From assembly GCA_030386875.1 (NCBI GenBank), contig CM059579.1, forward strand, positions 89,594,253 to 89,658,252: a stretch of DNA of 64,000 bases, in the 5' to 3' direction. The position numbers were made by a program, and so were the translations under genes. This DNA is from Morinoia aosen. Taxonomy: Eukaryota; Arthropoda; Malacostraca; Amphipoda; Talitridae. The first letter of the stretch is position 1. Each line of letters opens with the position of its first letter. This document shows, piece after piece, positions 22,001 to 30,600 of the stretch. Below the pieces are notes generated by a model. The model searched no databases. It was not told the DNA's origin and saw only the letters and a list, made by a program, of their open reading frames with translations.

Positions 22001-22902
22001 ATCCGCGGCTGGACAGCGTGAGCGCCATCATCACGGCCAGGAAGTTCTCCACTCACTCGAAAGGGGTTACGTTCTCCATCGGCTCTGCCTCGTCTCAGAG
22101 CCGCGACCATATCTCCCTCAATCTGGAAGACCATTTCTCGGAGACTGGGTCTGCTGCTTCGGTGTCTGGCGTGTCGGGTTCTGCTCTGTCTGGGGTTTCT
22201 GCGTCTGCGTTGTCTAGTGTTTCGGCTTCAGCTGCCTCGGGCTCTGTGGGAAACGTGTGTGCAGGCGTGGATAGGGACACCAGAATTCAGTACTGTACAT
22301 CTGGCGAGCGAGAAGAAGCGGCGTTCATGGAGAGCTGGTACAAGAACAGCAATGAGAACGGCACAAAGTGTGATGGGCGTGCAATAGCAGTGGACAATAG
22401 CAATAACGGCACAGCCAGTCAAAGCTACAGCAAGGCTAGCACTCCCCGGTCTACTTTTGGACAAGCTCTCGACTACCGTGAGGCGTACGGTGTAGGTCAC
22501 TACAGCCCTAATAAAGTGCCCGAGTTGCCCTCGACTTCGGCCGCTAAAAGTACGGCTTCTGTTTGCGTGAATGCTGCCCTTTTAGACGGCATGCATGCTG
22601 CTGCCGCCGCCGCCGCTAATAAGGAAATCTACGCTGACGCTGGCGTTTCAAGCTGCGCCAGTGCTACATCTTCAGATGCGTCGTCTACTTTGTATCGCAG
22701 CGACGTGAAGCACCTTAACTCGTGTGGGGGGGCGGCCGCAACTGCCCCTCTAGAGAGACATCACTCAGTTCCCAACACGTATGAATGTTGCGCCAGTGTA
22801 ATAGGAGGCCCTGTGGCATCTGAGGCGTGTAGTGCTGCTCCTGGAGTGCTGGCCCCTGACTCCTCTAAACGTTCCTTATCAGTGGGACGGCTCCATAGCT
22901 GA
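12855..22902 (+). CDS. Rnf19: RNF19-type RBR E3 ubiquitin-protein ligase, 3' eight exons (5' partial)
   Basis: Eight exons were read as 12855-13081, 13820-14414, 15168-15461, 16240-16619, 17121-17388, 18976-19165, 20031-20241 and 21550-22902, giving about 1171 codons. All introns are GT-AG and the phases match at every junction. Domain order is RING1 (CVLC...CPKC), IBR ([12 protein letters not shown]), RING2 with DGSCNHMTC, the cluster [14 protein letters not shown], two hydrophobic membrane segments, LCRSGGCGV, then a Ser/Ala/Gly-rich cytosolic tail. This is the architecture of vertebrate RNF19A (dorfin) and RNF19B, which take ubiquitin from an E2 onto the RING2 Cys and act at internal membranes. 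The human protein is about 840 residues; this one is longer because of a Ser/Pro-rich region before RING1 and a long last exon. The true N terminus was not found. The family assignment is very sure; exact exon ends are inferred. Confidence 0.93.
13820..14414 (+). CDS. Rnf19: RNF19 exon b: Ser/Pro-rich linker and RING1
   Basis: The acceptor is CTGTTGCAG|GATGCG. The first about 140 residues are Ser/Pro-rich (PPPPVPP, poly-Ala run), then the RING1 zinc ligands follow: CVLC at 14249, CSHSACITC, and CPKC at 14381. ISESRV-ITCP is nearly as in vertebrate RNF19. RING1 binds the charged E2. The donor is ACAG|GTGCGT and the exon ends in phase 1. The overlapping reverse-strand ORFs are shadows. Confidence 0.92.
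14478..14600. repeat. Intronic tandem repeat, about 48 bp x 3
   Basis: Three units share TTCGTTAGGCCAAT and TGTAGCTATGGC, the last one diverged. They lie in the intron between the RING1 and IBR exons. Confidence 0.6.
15168..15461 (+). CDS. Rnf19: RNF19 exon c: IBR domain
   Basis: The acceptor is CGCGCAG|ACATCC and phase 1 is completed by the previous G. It codes for [23 protein letters not shown] (from 15257), [25 protein letters not shown]. These are all Cys/His ligands of an in-between-RING domain and match RNF19A almost word for word. The donor is ACTG|GTCAGC after an NITSSHTG segment, which is weaker than consensus, so this exon end is the least certain in the gene. The intron downstream carries a SINE-like insertion. 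Confidence 0.93.
15551..15902 (+). mobile_element. SINE-like retroposon in RNF19 intron
   Basis: A complete copy starting CCCCTCAGGAGGTATAC and ending AACATCTAATAT. The left flank (15507-15548) resembles part of the 5938-6166 MITE, so it may be inserted in an older MITE. Confidence 0.8.
16240..16619 (+). CDS. Rnf19: RNF19 exon d: RING2 (catalytic Cys) and first membrane segment
   Basis: The acceptor is CTTGCAG|ACGATG. RING2 reads CPRC (16257), [21 protein letters not shown]. The catalytic Cys that accepts ubiquitin in RBR ligases is expected to be the Cys of GSCNHM, codon 16302-16304. [20 protein letters not shown] follows, then a hydrophobic stretch ([20 protein letters not shown] and on, about 16450-16545). 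The donor is GTCG|GTGAGT, codon-complete. No key residue is missing, so the enzyme should be active. Confidence 0.95.
16966..17138. repeat. Triplicated 3' splice-site region of exon e
   Basis: Three consecutive units of about 55-60 bp each contain TGACCGA-CAGAGC followed by a TATCGCCTGT-type block, near 16996, 17057 and 17111. Only the last continues into the conserved protein; the other two meet TAA after seven codons. The unit includes intron end and exon start. Confidence 0.75.
17121..17388 (+). CDS. Rnf19: RNF19 exon e: second membrane segment
   Basis: The acceptor is GAGCAG|AGCCTA, which keeps frame with exon d. It codes for [36 protein letters not shown], then [13 protein letters not shown] and an Ala/Thr-rich part ending SFARLN. 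The hydrophobic stretch and LCRSGGCGV match RNF19A. The donor is AATG|GTGCGA, phase 1. Two near-copies of the acceptor lie 55-115 bp upstream. Confidence 0.9.
17626..18406. mobile_element. piggyBac-like non-autonomous element (TTAA target)
   Basis: The ends are CCCCTTCCCC and, reverse complemented, CCCCTTCTCC. The element is bracketed by TTAA at 17622-17625 and 18407-18410, the diagnostic target of piggyBac-type transposases. Subterminal inverted motifs contain ACGAGT...ACTCGT, including the perfect palindrome GACGAGTATACTCGTC (18331-18346). The interior is AT-rich with no transposase. It lies in the intron between exons e and f. Confidence 0.7.
18752..19002. repeat. Duplicated acceptor region of exon f
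   Basis: Two units (18752-18862 and 18884-19002) share ACTGATATTTTT, ACGAACTA, GATAAC, TTAAA-G and a T-rich tract ending in CAG, then AC-G-GGAGGAT-GAGCGT. In the upstream unit the copied exon start reaches TAG after four codons. Confidence 0.75.
18976..19165 (+). CDS. Rnf19: RNF19 exon f: Gly/Ser-rich tail
   Basis: The acceptor is TTGTTACAG|ACGGCG and the donor CACAA|GTGAGT. It joins in frame to exon e (phase 1) and leaves phase 2. It codes for [20 protein letters not shown], then acidic/Gly-rich residues, then [20 protein letters not shown], equivalent to the region of RNF19A around SASTMALAGASITGSLSG. Probably cytosolic and disordered. Confidence 0.85.
20031..20241 (+). CDS. Rnf19: RNF19 exon g: conserved LEV block
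   Basis: The acceptor is CGTCACAG|ACTCGA and the donor TACAAG|GTATGA. It codes for [18 protein letters not shown] and later [27 protein letters not shown]. LEVxxxM and [16 protein letters not shown] correspond to LEVQADV and SLGTVSDNASTKAMAGS of RNF19A, which supports the reading frame. Confidence 0.85.
20229..20370. repeat. Triplicated 5' splice-site region of exon g
   Basis: The real donor TACAAG|GTATGACTC is followed by two similar blocks with TACAGG|GTATGGCTC (20300 area) and TATAAA|GTATGGCTC (20370 area). These are linked by shared GGAATGAC, GGCATTTGTT, GTCT-TTCCGC. Confidence 0.7.
20800..21132 (+). mobile_element. SINE-like retroposon, diverged, in RNF19 intron
   Basis: Recognised by AACTATCGTATGTATC, GGTTTTTATTCTGTTG, TTCATGAACTTCTTTT, GGTGCCTTC and a long tail with repeated TAATCTAAT. 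The 5' half is degraded. Confidence 0.65.
21550..22902 (+). CDS. Rnf19: RNF19 exon h: terminal coding exon
   Basis: The acceptor is GATTGCTCAG|GTACAG, in frame with exon g. It codes for 450 residues ending SLSVGRLHS before TGA (22900-22902). It begins [18 protein letters not shown] and is rich in Ser, Ala and Gly with a poly-Ala run ([12 protein letters not shown]). There are no recognisable domains, consistent with the disordered C terminus of RNF19 proteins. Overlapping ORFs on both strands are shadows of the GC-rich exon. Confidence 0.88.
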   Translation, partial: VQEEEEHCSVVSLSNVTNVAQAGDSASTVMVDVSNCTSSAAGVEAACYGPEDVAPTTGVAAPSILSSISANTTTNLYLPQDPTREGGNRTSCSGTGDHAAHSGGRVRAGHHTSRCCSGGVGPATDDDGAGYNSGDGAGDTSDRHEPLHGSDPRLDSVSAIITARKFSTHSKGVTFSIGSASSQSRDHISLNLEDHFSETGSAASVSGVSGSALSGVSASALSSVSASAASGSVGNVCAGVDRDTRIQYCTSGEREEAAFMESWYKNSNENGTKCDGRAIAVDNSNNGTASQSYSKASTPRSTFGQALDYREAYGVGHYSPNKVPELPSTSAAKSTASVCVNAALLDGMHAAAAAAANKEIYADAGVSSCASATSSDASSTLYRSDVKHLNSCGGAAATAPLERHHSVPNTYECCASVIGGPVASEACSAAPGVLAPDSSKRSLSVGRLHS

Positions 22903-23028
22903 GCGGAGTGTTCCCGGTTTCTGTGTTAGGTTTTCGCTGTATTCTCCATGTTCAGTACTGCTCTGGCTTTAGGAAAGCCACTCGAGATGTTGCGATGTCA
23001 GCCTCTAACTGTGATAATAATTAAGTAG

Positions 23029-23034
23029 AATAAA
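23029..23034 (+). terminator. AATAAA polyadenylation signal, likely for RNF19
   Basis: The canonical hexamer is 127 bp after the RNF19 stop, followed by a GT-rich stretch (TAGTTCTGTCTTCG). It makes a short 3' UTR plausible. Confidence 0.6.
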
Positions 23035-23278
23035 TATCTCTTGCTAGTTCTGTCTTCGTCAAATTTTTAGGCGTGTAATTCGGTTTCTGTGCAAATGTAT
23101 GGCTGGAGTGTTATTTTTTTTAGCCCTGGTAGGAATTTATTTTCTATAAATGCGTAAATTAATTACTGTATATGAAATTAAGTAAGCCTCTGATATTGTT
23201 TTATTTCGGAATGAAGTGGTCATTACCCTTCATTTTGTACGATAGTAATCATACTTGTAAATACGGTGTCTCTTTCAG

Positions 23279-23562
23279 GTTTGGTAGATGGAGACTCGGA
23301 TGATGCTCCTATACGTTGCACTCTTCATGCTGTTCCTGCCAGCGTGTGTCGTGAGGCGGCCACACTATCTGCAATAGTTAAATTACGTTTTAACGTTTTG
23401 TTAAATAGTTCTATCATGCTCGCCTCTGAGTGTAGGGGGAGCGGTGACGCCCACTGTAGCTACACTGCCAGCCTCTCAATTGTGCGGAATTTACTGCGAG
23501 TCTGTAGGTATTCATTTACTCTGTGGCCAGCGTCAAAAGATCTAGCAAGTACAAGCGGCTAA
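23279..23562 (+). CDS. Exon-like ORF of unknown identity
   Basis: A good acceptor (TGTCTCTTTCAG) opens a frame of 94 codons containing VDGDSDDAPIR and VPASVCREAATLSAIV and ending in TAA. No family is recognised and no upstream partner exon is assigned. It could be an alternative last exon of RNF19 or non-coding. Confidence 0.25.
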
Positions 23563-25244
23563 TTTATTGGATGCGCTGCCCAAATACTTCACTAAGCATT
23601 GCATCTTAATTTGTGTAGGCCAGACGCAAGTTGCAGTTTCATTACTGTACTGCAAGGTTCACTAAGAGGCCTTTAGCAAACAGGTCTTAATATAGGTATA
23701 TGGTATATACCAAGCCTTTTCCTCTTTTCAAGTAGAGGGTGGCTAGCATCATTTACATGATACGTTACAGGGATTGATGGCAGATAGTTTCCAAATGGAG
23801 TTTCAACCTCGTTCTTTACCTTATAATTTAACTGCCTTACAGTATTTCTTCGTTTTTGCTGTGTTGCGTTATGAACGCCAGTTCAATAGATATCTTGATG
23901 GGAATATTCATGACTTGTTTTACCGTGAAGTTTAGTAGTGTAAACATAAGGTAAACTTTCACTGCACGTTCACCCGTAGATTTAAGGCATATTTTTGTGG
24001 TGATGCGTAGCTGCGGTGGTAAAACTAGGAATAAAATAATACTAATAATAAAAATTATAGTATTTTTGTGGTGATGCACGCTAGGGCGGTGCCCTGTGGT
24101 CTGCACTATTTTGTGTTGATGACTAAATTTCTGATTTATCAGTTTGAGCTTTTCTTTATTTTTGTTTCCATGGGGTGGCGTAAGCTTGAACGCTCGAGTT
24201 GCTGCAGTCTGCATCGATATCACTCGCGACCCAAGACTGACTCCAACATCTGCTCTAGTTCATGTGAGTGTCTAATAATGAGACTGTCTTTTGTTGTTCT
24301 GGCTTTGTAAAGGGTAGAAAATACTAACCAGCCATTCAAACAATGGCTCATCAGCACACCTGGAGACTTACAGTAGGTGTACTCTTGAGGTTGCCTAGCA
24401 AGTCTAACTGCTCAGCTGGGCGAGTTGTAGATTGGTGCTATATTCCGCTCGTCTGTTTCTTCACTCTTTGCTATTAGCTGGCGACCCCGGTGGAGAAGCG
24501 ACCACAAACAATAATAATAATAATAATAATAATAATTCTTCTCTCTTCTCATGCTCATATTGCCGAAATTTTACCTCATTCACATTTCTTCCTATGCTAG
24601 TTAAGTAGAATAGAGCATGATTGGTCATATAAGCATCTGTCATGCTTATATGACCAAGAGTTACAGTACTAAGTGCGACAAAGGCCGAGTCTGTCGCAGT
24701 CTCTCAGGAAACAGCGAGCAGAATATCGTGATTCTAAATTCTTGCTTCTAGTTTTTAGTTTTTACTGAGCCAAGTTAACCTCCTTTGTCCGAAGTGCATT
24801 TCTGTAGGACTTTGTGCTCTCTATGATGTCCAGAAGTTTTTATTGATTCTGTCTTTCGTAATTTAACTTTGCCGTTATGTTCACTGTTGTTTCATGTTGC
24901 GAAGAGAATGTCTTACTGCCTTAAGGCTATTGCTAATTTTATACTCGATTTTATATTGCGTGTTCCTCAATTCCACGTAGGGTGAGGTTAACAAATTTGT
25001 ATCAGTTGTACCTCGTGGCTGTTGTATTCCACTGTGAGATCTGCTGCAACCCAACGCAGAATTATCCGGTCAAGGGAGTGGGAAGTGGTTTAGTAATTAT
25101 TTGATATCTGAAATTTTGAAGGGCCTCAATTTTTTTCATGCTCGCCTTCTATCGCTTCTTCGTTGGAACTTTCTCTTCCATCACCGCATTTCAACGCGAG
25201 TGAGTTATATCCCATGCATACTTGTATACTCTTGTTTTGACTGA
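23563..25244. other. Spacer with (TAA)n microsatellite and a perfect hairpin
   Basis: No gene recognised. A (TAA)n run lies at 24509-24535. A perfect 16-bp inverted repeat, TTGGTCATATAAGCAT, occupies 24621-24636 and 24642-24657 with a 5-nt loop. Confidence 0.5.
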
Positions 25245-25592
25245 CCCCTCAGGAGATACAAATATTTATTTATGGGAATTGGTGCTCCCAGGGGGAAAAT
25301 GTGAGGGCCCGAACTGTGTTAGGTAGGCCTTCTTTTTGTTGAAATAAAATGTATTTTTTTTTGTCATGTTAAGGACCACCATTTTTCATTTTACTGCTTT
25401 GTTTTTTCAGCACCTACTACTTTCTTCTTCAAATTTGACTTTGTTTCATGAACTTCTGTCTCATCTTACTGTTTCTAAGCCATTTCTGCATAGATTCCGC
25501 GTCCCCTTAACTCCATACTAAATGGTGCCTTCCTTTCTTTGGATCGCCTTTGTGGTGGATAGGGAGGCTTTAACTCATGAATAATCTAATCT
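25245..25592 (+). mobile_element. SINE-like retroposon copy
   Basis: Full length from CCCCTCAGGAGATAC to ATAATCTAATC with all internal landmarks. No obvious flanking duplication. Confidence 0.8.
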
Positions 25593-25767
25593 ATTCCTGT
25601 TTGCGTAATTATCTAATTAGGGGTTATTTCTTTACGTTTTTCACATCTGAAACTGAATAACGTACTTGTAGATTGTTGTGTTCAGATTTAGAAAAACAAT
25701 TATCTCATCACTAAAATTAGTGCATGAATTCAAAAGTGCGCCACTACCGTTCGCGTTGCCATCTTAG

Positions 25768-25996
25768 TTAACGCTTTGGCTGCGACGGGAACAGCGCGTG
25801 GTACGCGGAGGGGATATTTACGATGCTGCTGATAGACTAGTAGTCACAAACTCAATTCTCATAAATACTGAATGAAAACAAAGTGCAGGCATGATCCAGA
25901 TAATGTTTGCCATTTTTAACATTATTTACGACAATGGACATTTAATGTGAGTTGGATATTAAGCTTGAGTCTTGCTCGCCGCAGTCAAAGTGTTGA
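25768..25996 (+). mobile_element. TTAA-type MITE copy
   Basis: Starts TTAACGCTTTGGCTGCGAC and ends CGCAGTCAAAGTGTTGA, giving inverted ends. The internal sequence matches the copies at 35280 (+) and 5938 (-). No coding capacity. The TTAA at one end suggests a piggyBac-type target; the other end reads TTGA. Confidence 0.6.
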
Positions 25997-26997
25997 GTAG
26001 CGAGGTGAGGTCTTGTCTCGTGATGTATCACTTGCTCTGGCATCATGCCTCGTGGTGCATCACTTCGCATCACCTGCTCTGGCATTTGAGAAATCAAGGG
26101 ATGGCAGAGTGGTATAGTATCCTTCTCTCGTCTTTCTCAAACTTTGCCTCTAGTGTTCCTTGTTGTAGTATTTAGTCAAACTTACGTATTTGGTGACCAA
26201 AAAGTATCTTGTTTTTTGTAGAATTTCGAATATAAGGCGAAACTGTTCTATCTGTGTTGAAGGTGCTCTCATGTCCTTCGTTTTGAGGGTCATTTAACTT
26301 TATGGATTATATTGTTCTTTCAGTGATTAATTTTTTATTATTAATATATTGTTTCTCGTTTACTGGTAGTTTTGTATTGTAGGCATGTTGGAAAACCTTG
26401 AAGTTTTTATTTTCTGTGCTTTTTACAGAGTTGGGGGGAAAAGTTTTTTTTGTTGTATACTTGTCATTAGAATCACCCTCTACTCGTTCGCTGTTCTCCG
26501 TTTTTTGTGATACGCTCGAAATTGGTAGAAAGCTTTGATAACTTTATTTTCCGTGTATTACTTTAGAGTTGTTAAAATTCAACATGCACTCATCGTTAGC
26601 GTCGGGTGATGTTTAGGTACGTTGCTATGTTAAGCTGTGTTGTGACTCGCCGAAATAAACTTGAATCTTACTTGCACTCCAGCTTTCATCACTCAGATGC
26701 GCTCGAGTGCCCTGGAAGTGTGAAGATCTGTGAAGAGTTACATAGCACCTTTGCCTTCTTCAGAGGGTGAGCCTGTGGCGACTGTAGGACGATGTAACCG
26801 TTCACAATTGCCGAGACGAAAACTTTTGGCTTAAGCGTAGAGAATTGAACACCGAGGTGTTCATTGAAAACCTTAGTTCTTTCACGGCAGCGCAAGGAAC
26901 GTTAAAATATCACAAAATTTAGGATGTTTATTTTGTGATGAGTGTCATTAAAGCTTTATTCATTCAAATTAACTACGCGATTTTTTTTAAAATTCTA
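25997..26997. other. Spacer, no gene seen
   Basis: Contains a short duplication of TCACTTGCTCTGGCAT-like sequence at 26025-26090. ORFs are short. Confidence 0.3.
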
Positions 26998-27388
26998 CCC
27001 TCCTCAGGGGGATACAACTATTGTATCTATGGGAATTAGCGCTCCCATGGTGACTATGTGAGGGCCCGAGCTAAAGGTTAGGTAGGCTTTCTTTTTGTTG
27101 AAATAACATAGGTTTTTGTTTTGTTACGGACCATCTTTTTTCTTTTCACTGCTGTCTTGTTTTTCAGCACCTACTACTTTCTTCTTCAACTTTTTTCTTG
27201 TTTCATGAACTTCTTTCCTAGCTTACTGTTTCTGTGCACCTTGTGCATAGATTCCACGTTCCCTCAACTCCATACCAAATGGTGCCTTCCTCCTTCCTCT
27301 CTTAGAACATCTTTGTCGTGGTTAAGGAAGGCTAAAATTTTCTTATATAATAATAATAATGATAATAATAATAATAATAATAATGATC
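26998..27388 (+). mobile_element. SINE-like retroposon with TSD and long (TAA)n tail
   Basis: A full family copy ending in about 40 bp of TAA repeats. Flanked by TTAAAATTCTA at 26987-26997 and 27389-27399. The 124-codon ORF through it is an artefact. Confidence 0.88.
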
Positions 27389-27820
27389 TTAAAATTCTAT
27401 CAAATCTTGAACTTTTAATACTTGGATTGCGAAGTCACTGTTTTATGAATTGCGAACGTAACTTTGGTAGAATTACCAAACCGACAACTAGATAGTCTCC
27501 GACCGAAGTTGTCGTTAACTGAATTTACTATTATTGTTTTAATACTTACGCGCCTCTGTACAGACGAGGTGCACTACTCTGGCACCCACTCGTAGAAATG
27601 TTCCAGTGAAGGAACGCCCTCTCATGATGGCAATACTCTCTCACAAGCAGCAGAGATATGTCATTCGATAACTCACGGCTTGAACACCCTGTAAAAATAT
27701 TCTTGTTGAGCTCACAAATGAGAGAAAGGGAGTAATTTATTTCATTATTGTGAGGATTATTAATTTAAGTTACCTGGAGATGCTCTCAGCGTTGCAGCTT
27801 CGGTGTGTCGTCGCGGTCTA

Positions 27821-27993
27821 AGCGAGCCTGCGCTGTTCCAACACGTTTGAAGCAGGCCTGTGCAGTTCCGACAGGTTTAAAGCAGGCCTGTGCAGTTCCG
27901 ACAGGTTTGAAGCAGGCCTGTGCAGTTCCGACAGGCTTGATGTAGGCCTGTGCAGTCCCGACAGGTTCAAAATAGGCTTGCGCAGTTCCGACT
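27821..27993. repeat. 30-bp minisatellite, 5-6 units
   Basis: The core AGCAGGCCTGTGCAGTTCCG is repeated every 30 bp (27851, 27881, 27911, 27941 and diverged flanking units). Confidence 0.8.
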
Positions 27994-28328
27994 GGTACGC
28001 CTCACCTTACCTAGAAGAGGCAAGCCACCACCTCAGTGTACCACCTTACCTGGGGGTTTGGGAGGGGAGAAGCGAGAGTCTCCTGTGCTGTGCTCAATGC
28101 TGTCTGTGTCGTTCGTCTTGTACGCTGTAGTTTTGTATATTTTTTCTACGTTGGCTCTTTTATGAAATGGAGTTGTCCGTTGCTGTCACCGGTGGCCCTG
28201 CGTGCTCGGTTGTACGTGAAACGCGGCGTGGCATTTGTGTGTTGATTAAATCGCTCAGACAATAAACTGTCATCTTGCTACCCGCCTCTTCTTTGTTCCT
28301 GACATTAGGTTAAACTTAACTCAAGTCC

Positions 28329-28372
28329 TTGGGTGTGATTATTATAACTATTATTATAATAATCACACCCAA
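28329..28372. repeat. Perfect inverted repeat, 19-bp arms
   Basis: The arms TTGGGTGTGATTATTATAA (28329-28347) and its exact complement (28354-28372) are separated by 6 nt. They lie immediately upstream of the TIR exon, so they would fold just before, or next to, its 3' splice site. Confidence 0.85.
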
Positions 28373-28387
28373 TCTCTCTGTGCGGGA

Positions 28388-28544
28388 AGGACATAGACTT
28401 GGTGGACGGTCTGCAGCTCAAGAGCTCGAGTGTGGTGTGGCTCATCACCGAGAGATGCTCTCGAGTCATCGTCCTCTTCAGCAAGTCTTTCTTAGCCTCG
28501 CCTCAGAACAAATACTTCCGGCACTTCGCTCACGCTCTTAGCAT
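28388..28544 (+). CDS. Myd88: MyD88-type TIR domain exon (partial gene)
   Basis: The frame reads DIDLVDGLQLKSSSVVWLIT, ERCSRVIVLFSKSFLASPQN, KYFRHFAHALSI. This has the order of the middle of arthropod MyD88 TIR domains: box-2 region (RDLVxGL), LISERC-RLIVVxSPxFLxSPxNKFF, FAQALGI. MyD88 is the cytosolic adaptor that couples Toll receptors to Pelle/IRAK kinases. The start is taken at a weak acceptor (GGGAAG|GAC), though LCG upstream also fits the family. The end is at ATTG|GTGGGT. The death domain and the first and last thirds of the TIR domain were not found nearby, so this is either one exon of a gene with long introns or a fragment. The helix that normally reads EAVMRLI is unusual here (SSVVWLI). 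Confidence 0.65.
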
Positions 28545-28615
28545 TGGTGGGTCTCTGCTCCATGTGCCTACTATTTTTTCACACTCTTAGGACAGTCGCC
28601 TATGTGCCTACATAC

Positions 28616-28976
28616 CCATCAGGGGAATACAACTATTATATAGGAATTAGCGCTCTCGGGGGGATTATGTGAGGACCCGAGCTAAATGTTAGGTAGGCAT
28701 CCTTGTTGTAGGAATAGAATAGGTTTTTGGTTTGTTACTGACCATCCTTTTCCGGTTCACTGCTGTCCTGTTTTTCAGCACCTACTACTTTCTTCTTCAC
28801 CTTTTTCTTGTTTCATGAACTCCTTTCCTAGCTTATTGTTTCTATGCGCCTTGTGCATAGATTCTGCTTTCCCTCAACTCCATACTAAATAGTGCCTTTA
28901 TCCTTACTTTCTTTGAACATCTTTGTCGTGGTAAAGGGAGGTTAAAACTTTCTAATATAATAAAAATATATAACAG
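28616..28976 (+). mobile_element. SINE-like retroposon with TSD
   Basis: A full-length copy flanked by TGTGCCTACATAC at 28603-28615 and 28977-28989, with an AT-rich tail TAATATAATAAAAATATA. Confidence 0.85.
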
Positions 28977-28989
28977 TGTGCCTACATAC

Positions 28990-30134
28990 TATTTATTCAT
29001 ACTCTAAAGACAGTCATCTATGCCTGTTCATTTACTTTCGAATAAGCATAAAAATTCAATGTGATTGTGGGATCATGGTTGTGTTTGTAGCTTAAGTTTG
29101 GAGGCCAATCATTACTAGCCTTATTGATACTTACATCTTCTTTTTTCTTCTCTTGCAGCCTCAGGCAACCAAGACTGAAGAGTGATTATTGATTATCCTT
29201 TGTTTTTGCAACTTCTGTGAATTATTATTCTCCCTGGCTGTTCATTAAATAGTTCCATGACCGTGGCGTTTTCTCTTCAGCAATCAGACTCAAATAAACC
29301 AACTGCTTATTGTTAAGAGTTACTAAATACCGTAGTTTTGCCACTTGTTTTTTTAAACTGTGTGAAGCTTTTCAACGTCTCGAGAGGTAAACGTTTGTTT
29401 ACGAAGTTGGGAGAAATCCGAATCTAACATTCAAAAATATGTATATGTAATGCATTGATTTGAGGCTTTTTACGTCACTGTTTTGCAAATCACCAGGTAA
29501 GGAATAGTTCAACTTTAGAATTGCTATCAAGTGAACTATCATCCGGTTAGTTTAAAAGACCATTAAATCTCCGACTATCTCGCTGAGTTACAAGACGCAG
29601 AGTAAATTTTATGATCAAATTGTATTTGAAAGAAGCCCATACATGTACTTGGGAATTTTCACCAGAAAAAATTATCCGGAGACTCTGACCGTGATCTCTC
29701 AGACCTCATTAAATTTCTGACAATACTCTAGTGTTACAAGAAGCAGATGTAAATTTCATGGTCTGATTATTATTGATAAAGTAATGAAATTCAAAATTTT
29801 TACCTGAGAAAAAACAATAGGACAACCCAGTACGTGATCCCTCATACCCCATTTAATATCTTGCAAATATCACAGAGTTCGCAGAAGCAGACTAAATTTC
29901 GTGGTGTGACTATATTTTGAAAAAATTACATTCAAATATATTCAAGTTATATTCAATTATATCACGTTTGGTGCCAAGGCATTACGTTTGGTGCCAAGGG
30001 AAGCTTAAACTACCTTATGATTTAATCTTGAGGCGCTAAAAGAAAATCTCGTTAGTAACTATCATCAATGTTTATTGAAAAGCCGAACTGTTCGTTAAAA
30101 AAAAACTTCTATACCATAACACATTCCTGAACAG
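28990..30134. other. Spacer or intron, no gene seen
   Basis: One good acceptor (TTCTCTTGCAG at 29148-29158) is followed by a very short frame. If it were joined to the TIR exon, it would end after six codons. No second TIR half was recognised. Otherwise AT-rich. Confidence 0.3.
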
Positions 30135-30407
30135 GCCCTCTCGCCCGATCACTGCCCCACCTGCCACCATTACGGAGCTCCCTCAGTGCCTGCCGTACAC
30201 AGCGCTACGCCGTCACTACCTCCACTCACTTCTGCAGCTACTGTTGTTGCTGCACGCGTTGCAGACGGCGCAAAGACCGCTGCTGCCCGTGCTGTTGAGC
30301 CTCCGGCTTGGGCAGAGTGCCCGCGCATTCCCGACTCTGAAAAGTCTACACCTGTTGAGTCCAAGTATTCTGCCCGGGTGTGGTCGCCTGGGTTTTTGAA
30401 GTTTTAG
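30135..30407 (+). CDS. Exon-like ORF, Ala/Pro-rich, unidentified
   Basis: A GC-richer block in AT-rich DNA with an acceptor CCTGAACAG and a 90-codon frame: ALSPDHCPTCHHYGAP, then Ala/Val-rich residues, then ARVWSPGFLKF and TAG. It may be a terminal exon of a gene that includes the TIR exon, but the phase (0) does not fit direct joining to it (phase 1). Family unknown. Confidence 0.35.
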   Translation, partial: ALSPDHCPTCHHYGAPSVPAVHSATPSLPPLTSAATVVAARVADGAKTAAARAVEPPAWAECPRIPDSEKSTPVESKYSARVWSPGFLKF

Positions 30408-30600
30408 AAACGAGAGAAAAAAGGCGTACCCAAAGATCAGGTGGGGCTTTATTCTAAAGCTGAATTTTTTGTGAATTTATTGCTGACAGTGTGGGAAGAA
30501 TATGTAAGAGGAAAAAAGAGGTGAAACGCGGGAAAAAAGGCGTGGCTAAAGGCCAAGTGGCGCTTTGTTCTAAAGATGGATTCTCGTGGACTCAATGCTC
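30405..30600. repeat. Tandem duplication, about 120 bp x 2
   Basis: Blocks at 30408-30475 and 30528-30595 share AAAAAAGGCGT, AAAG-CCA-GTGG-GCTTT and TTCTAAAG. Confidence 0.55.

Noticed and set aside
28990..29190. Terminal MyD88 exon at the TTCTCTTGCAG acceptor
   Set aside because: Joined in phase it gives only six codons and would remove a third of the TIR domain; kept as unsupported.
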